A DNA stretch of 64,000 bases from Methylococcales bacterium (GCA_030949405.1 JAUZSN010000002.1:1054001-1118000), one strand, 5' to 3'; positions 27,630-36,471 are shown, counted from the stretch's first letter. Numbers and translations are program-made. The notes: generated by a model from the sequence alone, not told the origin.

Positions 27630-28445
27630 ATGTTATTAAAAGTTGGCTCAAAAGGCGATGATGTAAAAGAAATGCAGCTTAAACTAGAAATTCTTCCCGC
27701 CGATGGAATTTTTGGATCAGGTACAGCACGGGCGGTTAAACAATGGCAACGTGATAATGGTTTAAAGGCCGATGGGGTGGTTGGGGAAAAAACGCTAGAA
27801 TTATTATATGCCGAACCCAGAGAACCGATTGCGGATGTCGGTGATTTAAAATTAAACGTCTTGGTCGGGGCTATTCCTTATGACGTGGTTACGCAAATTG
27901 CCATTTGTGCAGAAACGTTTGAAATTAATACCCCTTTACGTTTGGCCCATTTTTTAGCGCAATGCAGTCATGAAAGTGCAAATTTTACGGCAACGCATGA
28001 AAATTTGAATTATTCAGCGAAAGGCCTAAGACGAACGTTTAAAAGATATTTCCGTAATAATTTAGCCGATAGTTATGCCCGTCAACCTGAAAAAATTGGT
28101 GCGCGTGTTTATGCTAACCGAATGGGAAATGGTAATGAGGCGAGTAAAGAGGGTTATTTGTATCGAGGGCGCGGCTATATTCAGTTAACAGGAAAAAATA
28201 ATTATACGGCCTTTTCTGAGCCGGTTGAGGAAGATATTGTTAATAATCCTGACTTAGTTCAGTCACAATATCCTTTACTTTCAGGTGCTTGGTTCTGGAA
28301 TACTAACTTGCTTAATAAAAAAGCAGATAAAGGTTCGGGTAATAAGAATGTGAAATCAATCACTCGAACGATTAATGGCGGAACCAATGGGTTACAGGAT
28401 AGAATTAATAAATTTAAAAAATACTACAGATTACTAACGAGATAA
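27630..28445 (+). CDS. GH19 chitinase/lysozyme-like protein with peptidoglycan-binding domain
   Basis: Residues 1-60 form a PG_binding_1 domain (MLLKVGSKGDDVKEMQLKL, DGIFGSGTARAVKQWQRDNG). From about residue 85 a glycoside hydrolase 19 domain follows, with FLAQCSHESANF holding the likely catalytic glutamate and YRGRGYIQLTGKNNY the substrate groove. The architecture equals phage-type endolysins. No signal peptide, holin or other phage gene is near, so it may be a domesticated lysin or part of a contact or lysis system. A purine-rich AGAGAGAAAA precedes the ATG. Confidence 0.85.
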   Translation: MLLKVGSKGDDVKEMQLKLEILPADGIFGSGTARAVKQWQRDNGLKADGVVGEKTLELLYAEPREPIADVGDLKLNVLVGAIPYDVVTQIAICAETFEINTPLRLAHFLAQCSHESANFTATHENLNYSAKGLRRTFKRYFRNNLADSYARQPEKIGARVYANRMGNGNEASKEGYLYRGRGYIQLTGKNNYTAFSEPVEEDIVNNPDLVQSQYPLLSGAWFWNTNLLNKKADKGSGNKNVKSITRTINGGTNGLQDRINKFKKYYRLLTR

Positions 28446-28488
28446 CGCCTTTTAAATGTAAAAAAACCATTAACACGGTATTCCTTAT

Positions 28489-28533
28489 ATCCCCGCCTAA
28501 AGAGATGGGGGTTTACGGAAATTTAGTTAAAAC
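28489..28533. repeat. 45-base hairpin repeat, copy 1
   Basis: ATCCCCGCCTAAAGAGATGG continues into GGGTTTACGG and TTTAGTTAAAAC; CCCC pairs with GGGG. A close copy with few differences lies at 36422-36467. The form resembles subterminal hairpins of IS200/IS605-type elements or REP units (inference). Confidence 0.7.
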
Positions 28534-28713
28534 CAGCTTTTCATTGATTAGGAACAAGCACGAATTAAGTCATGCAACTTAAATTTATAAGCCTTGAATT
28601 ATCAACGTTTTTGAATGAAGTTGCCGAAATTATTTCATGCACGGTTCCTTAGCTAAGATTTAATAGCCAGTGTGGTGATTCGTAAAACGACTATATTCAT
28701 CATCTAATCTCTC

Positions 28714-28849
28714 AATAGTTCGGACAGTTTTTTGTAACCCATTGATTTAAAAAATAATTTACCAACACATCTCGTAAATATAAAACCCTTTAAAATCAAT
28801 GCCTTATAGAATTAAGATCGCTATCTTTTTTAAAACTGTCCGAAGTATT
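28714..28849. mobile_element. 136-bp MITE with TTCGGACAG ends, copy 1
   Basis: The ends AATAGTTCGGACAGTTTT and AAAACTGTCCGAAGTATT are inverted repeats with one mismatch in 18. The interior is nearly identical, in reverse orientation, to 60003-60137. If the outer TA is the target duplication, the element belongs with IS630/Tc1-like MITEs (inference). Confidence 0.85.
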
Positions 28850-28853
28850 GATC

Positions 28854-28973
28854 TCTGTACACGACAAAAAATATAAATGCTCTCTAAGTTGTTGGTTTTT
28901 TATTGAATGATACTATGTCGTACTCCTAAAAATCAATGGCTTACGAGGATCTGAAAATTTTGTCGTCTACAGA
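28854..28973. mobile_element. 120-bp inverted-repeat element with TCTGTA-ACGACAAAA ends
   Basis: TCTGTACACGACAAAA at 28854 and TTTTGTCGTCTACAGA ending at 28973 are inverted repeats with one mismatch in 16. It lies four bases after the previous MITE. Only this copy occurs in the window, so mobility is inferred from shape alone. Confidence 0.6.
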
Positions 28974-29128
28974 GTCATCTAATCATACTATTGAATTCCT
29001 ATCCTAATATCTCCATTTAATTAATAGCTAACTCGCCTACACAATTTTTTTTTATTTTGTAGATCACTTTCGGGTGTTATTAATCCCTTACTCCTAAGAT
29101 ACTTGTAATTAACTCGATAATAAATGTA

Positions 29129-31285
29129 ATGATTAAATCAAAGAATCGTCACGGACGAAATATAATTCTATTGGCCGTATTATTAACGTCAGGCTGTGAT
29201 TATTTAGGCCCTGATGTGGGTAAAAAAATTCCTTTAGATAGTCTGCCGTTACAGGTTAAACGATCAAATAGTGATGTTATTTTATATGAAAATCAAGACA
29301 ATGAAAAACCTATTGATCTACAAGAAATTCCTCCCGCAGAAATTTACCCAGGAACGGGGGCCTTTATATCGGATAAAGCATTAAATAAGAAGCAACAAGT
29401 GACCTTTAAAGAAGGGAATTATAATTTAAACTTTACCAACGCTGAAATAGATGAAGTCACGAAAGTTATTTTAGGTGAAATATTAAAGGTTAATTATGTG
29501 ATAAGTCCGCAAGTTAAGGGAAGTATTAGCATTAAAACTACCAAACCCATTCGTAAATCAGAAGTTTTATCGACCTTAGATATGCTTTTAAAAATGAATG
29601 GCGCGGCGATCACCAAAAATAATAATATTTATCATATTGAACCGATTCAAAAGGCCCATGCACTTGCGACGATTAAATCTGTTAACAATATAGGGAAATT
29701 GCCCGCAGGTCATCAGCTTTTAGTGGTGCCACTGGAGTATGTGAGTGTCACGGATATGGCGGAAGTTTTAAAAGGTATTTTGTCAGAAAGTGCGATTTTA
29801 CGTTTAGATAAAAGCCGAAATGTCATGGTGATTGCAGGTCATGGTCAAGAGCTTGCTCAAGCGGTTGAAATGATTAAAACCTTTGATGTTAATGTGATGG
29901 AGGGAATGTCATTTGGGTTATTTCCTTTGCAAAAAGCCACAGCGGAAACGGTGATTACCGAGTTAGAAGCCATGTTGGAAACGGGCGAACAATCCCCCCT
30001 GAATGGGTTGTTGCGGTTTGTGGCGATTGAGCGGTTAAATGCGATTATGGCGGTCACCCCACAGGTTAATTATTTAAAAACGGTTGAACGATGGATTGCT
30101 CGTTTAGATAAAACAAATACCACCAGCAGTAATGGCATTATTGTTTATCCTGTTAAACATGTGGATGCGGAAGAATTAGCGAACACATTGACTTCTATTA
30201 TTAGCGGTACAGGACGTAGTTCAACTAAAAAGGACACAGCACTGGCCCCAGGAAGTAAGGCGGCTACGATTAATAACAAACAAAAAACCAAACCTGTGGT
30301 GAATAAATCGGCTTTAAAAAAAGCTAATTCAGGGGTTGGTATTGATGAATTAGAAGGCATCAATATTGTGGCGGATGTGACCAATAACTCATTGATTATT
30401 GTGGCCTCACCCGTGCAGTATGAAATGTTAAAAGGGGTTATTTCACAATTAGATGTGATGCCGTTACAGGTTTTAATTGATGCGACTATTATTTCAGTCA
30501 CGTTAACGGATGAATTACGTTATGGTATTCGTTGGTATTTTACGCATGGTAAGGGTGGATCTAATGGCGTTAGTAGTGGTACAGGGGTTGGCTTAAGTGA
30601 TTTGGCGGCTTTAGCCGCTACTGCAATTAATCCGGGGTTTGGTTATTCGTTTGCCAGCAGTGCAGATAATGTTCGAGCGGTGCTAACGGCAGAAGCGAAG
30701 GATAATAAAATTAATGTTATTTCCGCGCCTTCGTTGATGGTGTTGAATAATCAAGAGGCGGTTATTCAGGTGGGTGAACAAATTCCTGTGAGAACCTCTG
30801 AGTTAACAACGGATACGGGGACGACGAGCAATACGATTCAAATGCGTGAAACGGGGGTAACGTTAAAAGTTAAGCCGCGTGTTAATGCGAATGGGTTGGT
30901 TATTATGGAAATTGAGCAAAGTGTTGATAATGCGATTCCCGCAGGTTCAGATGGAAGCACGTCACAAATTGATTCCCCTTCAATTTTGCAACGAAAAATA
31001 AAAAGTATTGTTGCGGTTCAAGACAAAGAAACGATTGTTTTGGGCGGGTTAATTAGTGAGAATAAGGTTTATAACAAAACAGGGATTCCATTACTTAATC
31101 AAATTCCTGTTATTGGGGGATTATTTGGTAGTACTGAAAAAACGGTTAATAAGACGGAGTTGGTGATTTTAATTACACCGCGTGTTATTAGAACGCGTGC
31201 GGCTGCGCGTGATATTGCTTTAGAATTTAAGCAAAAGTTAACGGGGATTTTTGAGGAGTTACCCTCGAATAAAGATGATTTATAA
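29129..31285 (+). CDS. gspD: Type II secretion-type secretin, lipoprotein form (GspD-like)
   Basis: The 718-residue protein starts with a lipoprotein signal (LLAVLLTSGC), then N0-N3 domains (FTNAEIDEVTKVILGEIL, VVPLEYVSVTDMAEVLKGIL, YPVKHVDAEELANTL). The C-terminal secretin beta-domain has VISAPSLMVLNNQEAVIQVG, VPVRT-like IPVRTSELT and the end motif ETIVLGGLISENK..GIPLLNQIPVIGGLFG. It would form the outer-membrane ring of a type II secretion machine. The serine/threonine-rich insert near 360-400 is typical of GspD N3. No other gsp gene adjoins. A lipoprotein signal is known for XpsD-type secretins, which then need no separate pilotin. Confidence 0.88.
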   Translation: MIKSKNRHGRNIILLAVLLTSGCDYLGPDVGKKIPLDSLPLQVKRSNSDVILYENQDNEKPIDLQEIPPAEIYPGTGAFISDKALNKKQQVTFKEGNYNLNFTNAEIDEVTKVILGEILKVNYVISPQVKGSISIKTTKPIRKSEVLSTLDMLLKMNGAAITKNNNIYHIEPIQKAHALATIKSVNNIGKLPAGHQLLVVPLEYVSVTDMAEVLKGILSESAILRLDKSRNVMVIAGHGQELAQAVEMIKTFDVNVMEGMSFGLFPLQKATAETVITELEAMLETGEQSPLNGLLRFVAIERLNAIMAVTPQVNYLKTVERWIARLDKTNTTSSNGIIVYPVKHVDAEELANTLTSIISGTGRSSTKKDTALAPGSKAATINNKQKTKPVVNKSALKKANSGVGIDELEGINIVADVTNNSLIIVASPVQYEMLKGVISQLDVMPLQVLIDATIISVTLTDELRYGIRWYFTHGKGGSNGVSSGTGVGLSDLAALAATAINPGFGYSFASSADNVRAVLTAEAKDNKINVISAPSLMVLNNQEAVIQVGEQIPVRTSELTTDTGTTSNTIQMRETGVTLKVKPRVNANGLVIMEIEQSVDNAIPAGSDGSTSQIDSPSILQRKIKSIVAVQDKETIVLGGLISENKVYNKTGIPLLNQIPVIGGLFGSTEKTVNKTELVILITPRVIRTRAAARDIALEFKQKLTGIFEELPSNKDDL

Positions 31286-31333
31286 ATAGAGATGGAGTGG
31301 TTTTAAATTCGATTACTGATTTAAAGGTTAAGC

Positions 31334-31369
31334 CATGTAGAGTAGGTAATACCACTCTACATGATTTTT
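31334..31369 (+). terminator. Terminator after the secretin gene
   Basis: CATGTAGAGT pairs perfectly with ACTCTACATG around a ten-base loop and is followed by ATTTTTAAA, 49 bases after the gspD stop. Confidence 0.7.
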
Positions 31370-31724
31370 AAACTTCTAAGCTGCCTGTGCGGCAGTGAAC
31401 TAGAGAGCTATCTCCAAAAAGATAATTCAAACAACAATTTAAGCTAAATTTAGCCTTTTTACCTATGTTTTTTAGCTACTTTTAACTAATTGATTTTAAA
31501 TGAGTTTTTAAAGAGCGAAAAATAAAGGGTCAAAACAGTCACAGTGAATTGTAATCACCCCATCGCTAAAGTGTCAATAGATAGCTTTTCTAAATAAACA
31601 GCCAACTTAAGATGATCAGTTGAGGTTAAACCGTTCGAAAAACTCAGGATGAACGAAAAAAAGGTTTTAACTGATGGGTATATTATTTATTGCGAGCTAC
31701 CTTCTGACTTCTTTTAAAATATAA

Positions 31725-31758
31725 AAAGGGGTAATAACACACTTGTTATTACCCCTTT
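31725..31758 (-). terminator. Strong terminator of the alanine-rich small protein gene
   Basis: AAAGGGGTAATAAC and GTTATTACCCCTTT are perfect inverted 14-mers around a six-base loop. On the minus strand the stem is followed by TTTTTAT, and the hairpin lies downstream of the gene at 31851-32060. Confidence 0.75.
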
Positions 31759-31850
31759 AAATTAGACCGTTATTAATAACCGCCTATAGCTTTAACATTT
31801 CTACGGATAGACTCAAAATAGGTTTGAATCATCCGTATTATAAAAAGCGA

Positions 31851-32060
31851 TTACTTCTTTGCTTCAGCAGGAGCGGCTTCTTTAGCATCTACTGCCTTAG
31901 CATCAGCAGCAGGAGCAGCGGCTTTATCATCAGCAACGGCTGCAACCGCTTCTGTTGCATTAGCAACGGCTTTTGTTGCTTCAACGGCTTTAGTTAAATC
32001 AATAGCATAAACCCAAGAAGATGTCATTGCCAACAATGCGATACAAATTATTTTTTTCAT
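31851..32060 (-). CDS. Small secreted alanine/lysine-rich protein of unknown function
   Basis: The 69-residue product has a signal peptide (MKKIICIALLAMTSSWVYA) and a mature part of about 50 residues made almost only of alanine, valine, lysine, aspartate and glutamate, with repeating KAVxA and AAPAxAK units. It resembles low-complexity periplasmic peptides often left unannotated. A clear ribosome binding site (AGGAATATAAA) precedes the ATG and a strong terminator follows, so it is probably a real and well-expressed single gene. No function is recognised. Confidence 0.65.
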   Translation of the reverse strand: MKKIICIALLAMTSSWVYAIDLTKAVEATKAVANATEAVAAVADDKAAAPAADAKAVDAKEAAPAEAKK

Positions 32061-32218
32061 TTTATATTCCTAATATATTGATTTTAAAGCTTAAGTGAAA
32101 TTTTTTACTGAAATGACACTTTAGCATTAAGTAAAATAAAAGTCATCTAAATATTGTTGTAATTATTTAAAAAAATTCATGGCACTCAACAAAATAGTGT
32201 ACAGCCTCATTGGCCCTC

Positions 32219-33079
32219 TTAATCATCCATTTCACTGATTTCTAAATACTCTTCACCATTAAAGGCATAGCGACTGTTTTTAACAGGAATAATTTGTCCA
32301 TTTTCATCACTCATCGTTCCTGTTCGCTTAACAATCACATCAGGATAATCATCATTATCAATGGGTTCCGCTAACGTTATTTTGCCTTTAAATAACCAGC
32401 AGGCCGATAATAACTCATCTTCTTCTTCGGTTTCATCATCACAAACGCCTGAATTATCCCCATCGGTTTGTAAGTAGCCTAATTGCGCCCAAGCATCTTC
32501 ATGATAGGCAAAAATAGTTTTACCACTATTAGTATAGCCTTGCCCTGAATAACTAATATCTAATAATAACGCCATATTTCCTTTTGCTAAGGGTAAAAAA
32601 TTGACGCGTTTAATCGTCGGTGTATCGCCCCAACTTCCAAAACTCCCTATATTTTTCTGTTTAGAAACAAGTACCCATTGCGCGCCAGTTAATCTATACA
32701 CCACGGCACTAATGACAGGTGCATCCGCATGACTGCCATAAATATCATGTGTTTCAGAATCAACCATTTGATTTTTAATAAAAATAGCATGATATTTATG
32801 CAGACCATCATCAAAAGGGTGTTCAAACCAGAAACTGGCTAAGGTTTGATCGTTAACGTTAACTTTATTGTTGGCAACCTCCATAGCAAATAAAGCGGTC
32901 AATGCCGCACTTACCGTGGGTTTTTTTAATACGTTAACGTGAGCTGGAAGCGGAAATTCTGCAACAATTGGCTCTGAATTGTCTTCACTATGAAAGTAAA
33001 GGGCTATGGTAAGAATACTACTTAAACTAATCATTAACACGATAACAACCACAGTGCGATGGGAAGAAAAACGCTTCAT
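32219..33079 (-). CDS. Membrane-anchored protein of unknown function
   Basis: The 286-residue protein starts with basic residues and one hydrophobic segment (VVVIVLMISLSSILTIALYF) that acts as an uncleaved anchor or signal. The rest is acidic and probably periplasmic; DISYSGQGYTNSGKTIFAYHEDAWAQLGYLQTDGDNSG and a C-terminal VKNSRYAFNGEEYLEI stretch look like beta-strand repeats of the FG-GAP or VCBS-free type seen in many hypothetical proteins. CDDETEEEDE is a highly acidic loop with a cysteine that may pair with one in SACWLF. The family was not recognised. Confidence 0.65.
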   Translation of the reverse strand: MKRFSSHRTVVVIVLMISLSSILTIALYFHSEDNSEPIVAEFPLPAHVNVLKKPTVSAALTALFAMEVANNKVNVNDQTLASFWFEHPFDDGLHKYHAIFIKNQMVDSETHDIYGSHADAPVISAVVYRLTGAQWVLVSKQKNIGSFGSWGDTPTIKRVNFLPLAKGNMALLLDISYSGQGYTNSGKTIFAYHEDAWAQLGYLQTDGDNSGVCDDETEEEDELLSACWLFKGKITLAEPIDNDDYPDVIVKRTGTMSDENGQIIPVKNSRYAFNGEEYLEISEMDD

Positions 33080-33222
33080 ATTGATTTTCCTTAAAGTGAG
33101 TTAGAGCTTGTCAGTAACAAAATATAACTGTAAATTCCGTCATTTATTTTTAAACGATCAAAATTATAACCAACAATGACAAATAAAGTAATAGCCTAGT
33201 CATTTAAAAAAATGGATGAATT

Positions 33223-33978
33223 ATGAAATTTATACTCAATTCTCGTTTTACTCGCTTACTTTGTATTTTACTCTTAGGCATCAGCTTAACTGCTTGTTTG
33301 CATTGGATGCGTGCTTTTCAAACTTATTTACAATTAAATGATTTCGATCAACATTTCACAATTAACGATCACGATACTTTTATTGTTTATTTTAATGATC
33401 CTGTTCTCTATAGCAATGATTTATTGTTATTAGCTAAGCTAGAGCCAAGTGAAAAGACCCCTATTGAGAATGGGGAAAAATGGCGGTATCGTTTTCGTAA
33501 AGTTGATAAATTACAAAAATTAGTCGAACCTAATTTAAGTTTCTTTTTTGATTTAGAATTTAATCAAAAAAAACAGGTCGCCGCATGGATTTTTTCACCG
33601 CTTTTTTTAGAAATTGCCCCGCCTAAATTTTTAGAAGCCTCGCTTCGTTCCTTAGCGGGTGGGAAAATAGACAAGCTAAAAAGGCAACTTAAAGCCTCGT
33701 CCCATGTCAAAATAAACGCTAAACTTCCTAAGAAAAAGAAGGTTATTTCTGAATTAGGTGAGCCGATTGAAGTCGTTGATGAAGGCGAGCAATCGGTTTA
33801 TTATTATCATTTTTTGCTGGACACCCCCAAAATAGAAAAAGGCTATGAATCGCGTGCATTAAGTGTCGTCAAGCTTACCTTTGATAATAAAACTAACGAA
33901 CTCACTCGTATGGGAGGACGTTTTGCAGGATTAAAAATATCTATAAAATATCGCCGTTACTTGGAGGAAGTAAAATGA
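33223..33978 (+). CDS. Lipoprotein of unknown function
   Basis: The N-terminus LLCILLLGISLTAC is a lipobox with the modified cysteine near residue 25, so the 251-residue protein should be anchored to a membrane on the periplasmic side. The segment RYRFRKVDKLQKLVEPNLSFFFDLEFNQKKQVAAWIFSP suggests a beta-rich fold. The domain is not recognised. Its stop overlaps the start of the DUF1415 gene by four bases, which implies co-translation. Confidence 0.7.
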   Translation: MKFILNSRFTRLLCILLLGISLTACLHWMRAFQTYLQLNDFDQHFTINDHDTFIVYFNDPVLYSNDLLLLAKLEPSEKTPIENGEKWRYRFRKVDKLQKLVEPNLSFFFDLEFNQKKQVAAWIFSPLFLEIAPPKFLEASLRSLAGGKIDKLKRQLKASSHVKINAKLPKKKKVISELGEPIEVVDEGEQSVYYYHFLLDTPKIEKGYESRALSVVKLTFDNKTNELTRMGGRFAGLKISIKYRRYLEEVK

Positions 33979-34517
33979 ATAAGCAGGCTCAATTACAAAC
34001 GGAAAATTGGCTTAATAAATTTATTATTGCTCATAATATTTGTCCTTTTGCACAGGCAGTGGTTACTGACAAAAGTCTTTATTATGCGGTGGATAACGCG
34101 ACAGATAGCGCGTGTTGCTTGCAACAATTGATTATTGAATGTGAACGTTTAGATAATCAGAATACGATTGAAACGACGCTGCTTATTTATACCAATACAT
34201 TCAAAAATTTTGAGGATTTTTTAGATTATGTCGATTTAGCAAACGCGCTCTTGGAGGCTCAAAATTATGAAGGCGTTTATCAGTTAGCTAGTTTTCACCC
34301 AGATTATTGCTTTGCGGATGTTGATGAGACCGATGCGTCAAATTATACCAACCGCTCCCCGTTTCCCATGTTACATTTAATTCGGGAGGCCAGCATTGAA
34401 AAGGTCTTAGATTCTTACCCAAACCCTGAATCCATTCCTGTTCGCAATATAGCCTTAACACGCTCATTAGGTGTAACCACCTTAAAAACACGGCTCTCTT
34501 CAATACAAAAAAAGTAG
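33975..34517 (+). CDS. DUF1415 family protein
   Basis: The 180-residue soluble protein carries AHNICPFAQAVV, FEDFLDYVDLANALLE and GVYQLASFHPDYCFAD followed by NRSPFPMLHLIREASIE, the signature of DUF1415. The family is widespread in proteobacteria and its role is unknown; conserved cysteine, histidine and arginine residues suggest an enzyme. It is translationally coupled to the lipoprotein gene upstream (ATGA overlap). Confidence 0.85.
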   Translation: MNKQAQLQTENWLNKFIIAHNICPFAQAVVTDKSLYYAVDNATDSACCLQQLIIECERLDNQNTIETTLLIYTNTFKNFEDFLDYVDLANALLEAQNYEGVYQLASFHPDYCFADVDETDASNYTNRSPFPMLHLIREASIEKVLDSYPNPESIPVRNIALTRSLGVTTLKTRLSSIQKK

Positions 34518-34531
34518 GAATAACGATAAAT

Positions 34532-34574
34532 AGAGGTGTTTTTAAAACTATTTTTCAAAAACCTCTGTTTTGTT
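34532..34574 (+). terminator. Terminator after the DUF1415 gene
   Basis: AGAGGTGTTTTT pairs with AAAAACCTCT, with one unpaired base, and GTTTTGTT follows. Confidence 0.5.
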
Positions 34575-34630
34575 GATAATAGTGGGGTTTAATTAAAAAT
34601 AATTATAATAAAACCAAGGAGTAAAGGACT

Positions 34631-36322
34631 ATGATTTCTACTTATTTGCAAGATATTGTTGTTTTATTGGGTGCTGCGGTGATTATCGTACCCATTTTTC
34701 AAGCACTTAAATTAGGGGCTGTTCCTGGTTTTTTAGTTGCAGGCGTGATTGTGGGAAGCTCAGGGTTTAGTTTAATTAATAATGTGACCCAAGTGAATAA
34801 TTTATCTGAAATAGGGGTGGTATTACTGTTGTTTTTTATTGGTATTGAACTAAAACCATCGCGTTTATGGCTAATGCGACGGGGAGTCTTCGGCTTAGGT
34901 TCATTGCAATTAATTCTTACAGGCGGGTGCTTTATCGGCTTATCGTATTTAGCAGGGGCGGAATTACGCGCAGCAATTTTAATTGGGCCTGCACTTGCTT
35001 TATCATCAACCGCCTTTGTTTTGCAGTTGTTAACCGAAAAAAAATGCTTACATTCATCTTATGGACGCACCTCATTTGCAATTTTACTGTTACAAGATTT
35101 AGCGGTTGTTCCCTTACTTGCCTTAGTACCTTTATTAGCCCTGCCTGACTTAAGTTTAGGAAAAAATATAGGATTGGCCTTGGCCGAAACCTTGTTTATC
35201 TTGACCTTGGTTATTTTGGGGGGACGCTATTTATTACAGCCTATTTTACATCGGGTTGCCTTATCGGGAAGTTCTGAGGTTTTCACCGCCTTAGCCCTTT
35301 TAATCGTCCTAGGAACGGCCTTTGTGACAGAGCATATCGGGTTATCAATGGCATTAGGCTCCTTTATTGCAGGACTGCTTATTTCTGATTCCGCTTTTCG
35401 TCATCAAATTATGGCTGAAATTCAACCGTTTAGAGGTTTGTTATTAGGTTTATTCTTTATGTCGATGGGGATGTCACTGAATTTAAGTTACTTTTTTTCT
35501 CACCCATTGACCTCACTAATACTTTTAGTGAGTTTAATTATTATTAAAGTCGCGGTCTTATTTCCCTTGGCTTATTTTTTCGGTTTAAAAGTTAAATCAG
35601 CCTTAGCCGTGGCTTTGTTACTGTCTCAAAGTGGTGAATTTGCCATGGTTTTATTTGCCTTAGCTCATGACGCAAAATTACTCAATGAAACCCTTTTTCA
35701 ACCCTTGTTATTATTGGTTTTATTGAGTATGTTAGTTACGCCCTTACTTTCTAAATTTTCACAAATGTTATTAAAAATGGATAAAGTAACGCGTAAAACT
35801 AAAAATATAGAGCCGATTAAATCGACTGAGCAGCCGCCGATTGTGATTGCAGGTTTTGGGCGTATAGGAAATCGTATTGGTGATATTTTATCCCTGATTG
35901 GACAGCCGTTTGTGGCCTTGGATTTAGATGCCAATCGAGTGGAAAAAGAACGCCTTCAGGGGCATCCTGTTTTTTTTGGTGATGTGCGTCAACCTGAAGT
36001 ATTAAAAGCTGCGGGGGTTAGTGATGCAAAAATTATAATTATTACGTTAAATGATAAAGAGGCGACTGAGCAGTTATTAATTTCCTTACGTAAGGCACGC
36101 CCTGAAGTGGCTGTTTTTGTCCGTGGGCATGATTTAAAACATTGTCGTTATTTGAAAAAATTAGGGGCAACTAGAGTTATTTCAGAAAATGTAGAAGCCA
36201 GTTTAGAATTAGCACGGGTTGCGCTCACTGAAATAGGCGTTGAAGAAAATAAAAAGATGCAAGTTTTAAACAATTTTCGTCAAACCTATCATGCTCAAAT
36301 TAATGAGGGTGAAAATTTATAG
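34631..36322 (+). CDS. Kef-type monovalent cation:proton antiporter (CPA2) with RCK domain
   Basis: The first 385 or so residues form a 12-13 segment CPA2 membrane domain. VVLLLFFIGIELKPSRLW, LSSTAFVLQLL and LLLQDLAVVPLLALVPLLA are typical of KefB/KefC. A TrkA-N Rossmann domain follows from PPIVIAGFGRIGNRIG, ending with a short C-terminal tail. Kef systems export potassium in exchange for protons and are held closed by glutathione; the basic-rich regulatory loop is not obvious here. AAGGAG precedes the ATG. The 563-residue length is within the family range. Confidence 0.87.
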   Translation: MISTYLQDIVVLLGAAVIIVPIFQALKLGAVPGFLVAGVIVGSSGFSLINNVTQVNNLSEIGVVLLLFFIGIELKPSRLWLMRRGVFGLGSLQLILTGGCFIGLSYLAGAELRAAILIGPALALSSTAFVLQLLTEKKCLHSSYGRTSFAILLLQDLAVVPLLALVPLLALPDLSLGKNIGLALAETLFILTLVILGGRYLLQPILHRVALSGSSEVFTALALLIVLGTAFVTEHIGLSMALGSFIAGLLISDSAFRHQIMAEIQPFRGLLLGLFFMSMGMSLNLSYFFSHPLTSLILLVSLIIIKVAVLFPLAYFFGLKVKSALAVALLLSQSGEFAMVLFALAHDAKLLNETLFQPLLLLVLLSMLVTPLLSKFSQMLLKMDKVTRKTKNIEPIKSTEQPPIVIAGFGRIGNRIGDILSLIGQPFVALDLDANRVEKERLQGHPVFFGDVRQPEVLKAAGVSDAKIIIITLNDKEATEQLLISLRKARPEVAVFVRGHDLKHCRYLKKLGATRVISENVEASLELARVALTEIGVEENKKMQVLNNFRQTYHAQINEGENL

Positions 36323-36421
36323 GATTGAGTTTTTACAAAATAAGGGGTAAAACTTAAGGGGCTATTTAGTTGACAAATAGAACGCGGTGAACCTGTTGGA
36401 TTTTTATGTACTTAGCTATAA

Positions 36422-36467
36422 ATCCCCGCACTAAAGAGACGGGGGTTTACGAAAATTTAGTTAAAAC
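36422..36467. repeat. 46-base hairpin repeat, copy 2
   Basis: This is the partner of 28489-28533: ATCCCCGCACTAAAGAGACG continues into GGGGTTTACG and TTTAGTTAAAAC. It directly abuts a decayed IS-type MITE, whose left end starts five bases later. Confidence 0.7.
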
Positions 36468-36471
36468 TAAC

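Larger units (their letters stand above)
28446..29128. other. 683-base non-coding region rich in inverted-repeat elements
   Basis: No credible gene is seen. It holds a hairpin repeat (28489-28533), a 136-bp MITE (28714-28849) and an adjoining 120-bp inverted-repeat element (28854-28973). The last 150 bases before the secretin gene look like ordinary promoter DNA. Confidence 0.65.
31286..31850. other. 565-base intergenic region
   Basis: It contains the gspD terminator, a decayed IS-end-like sequence near 31597-31640 (GCCAACTTAAG followed by TTGAGGTTAA) and the terminator of the small alanine-rich gene. No gene is seen. Confidence 0.5.

Noticed and set aside
31597-31690. Possible fifth copy of the IS-related MITE
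   Set aside because: Only the left end and part of the core are recognisable; the right end is missing, so it is mentioned but not called as an element.
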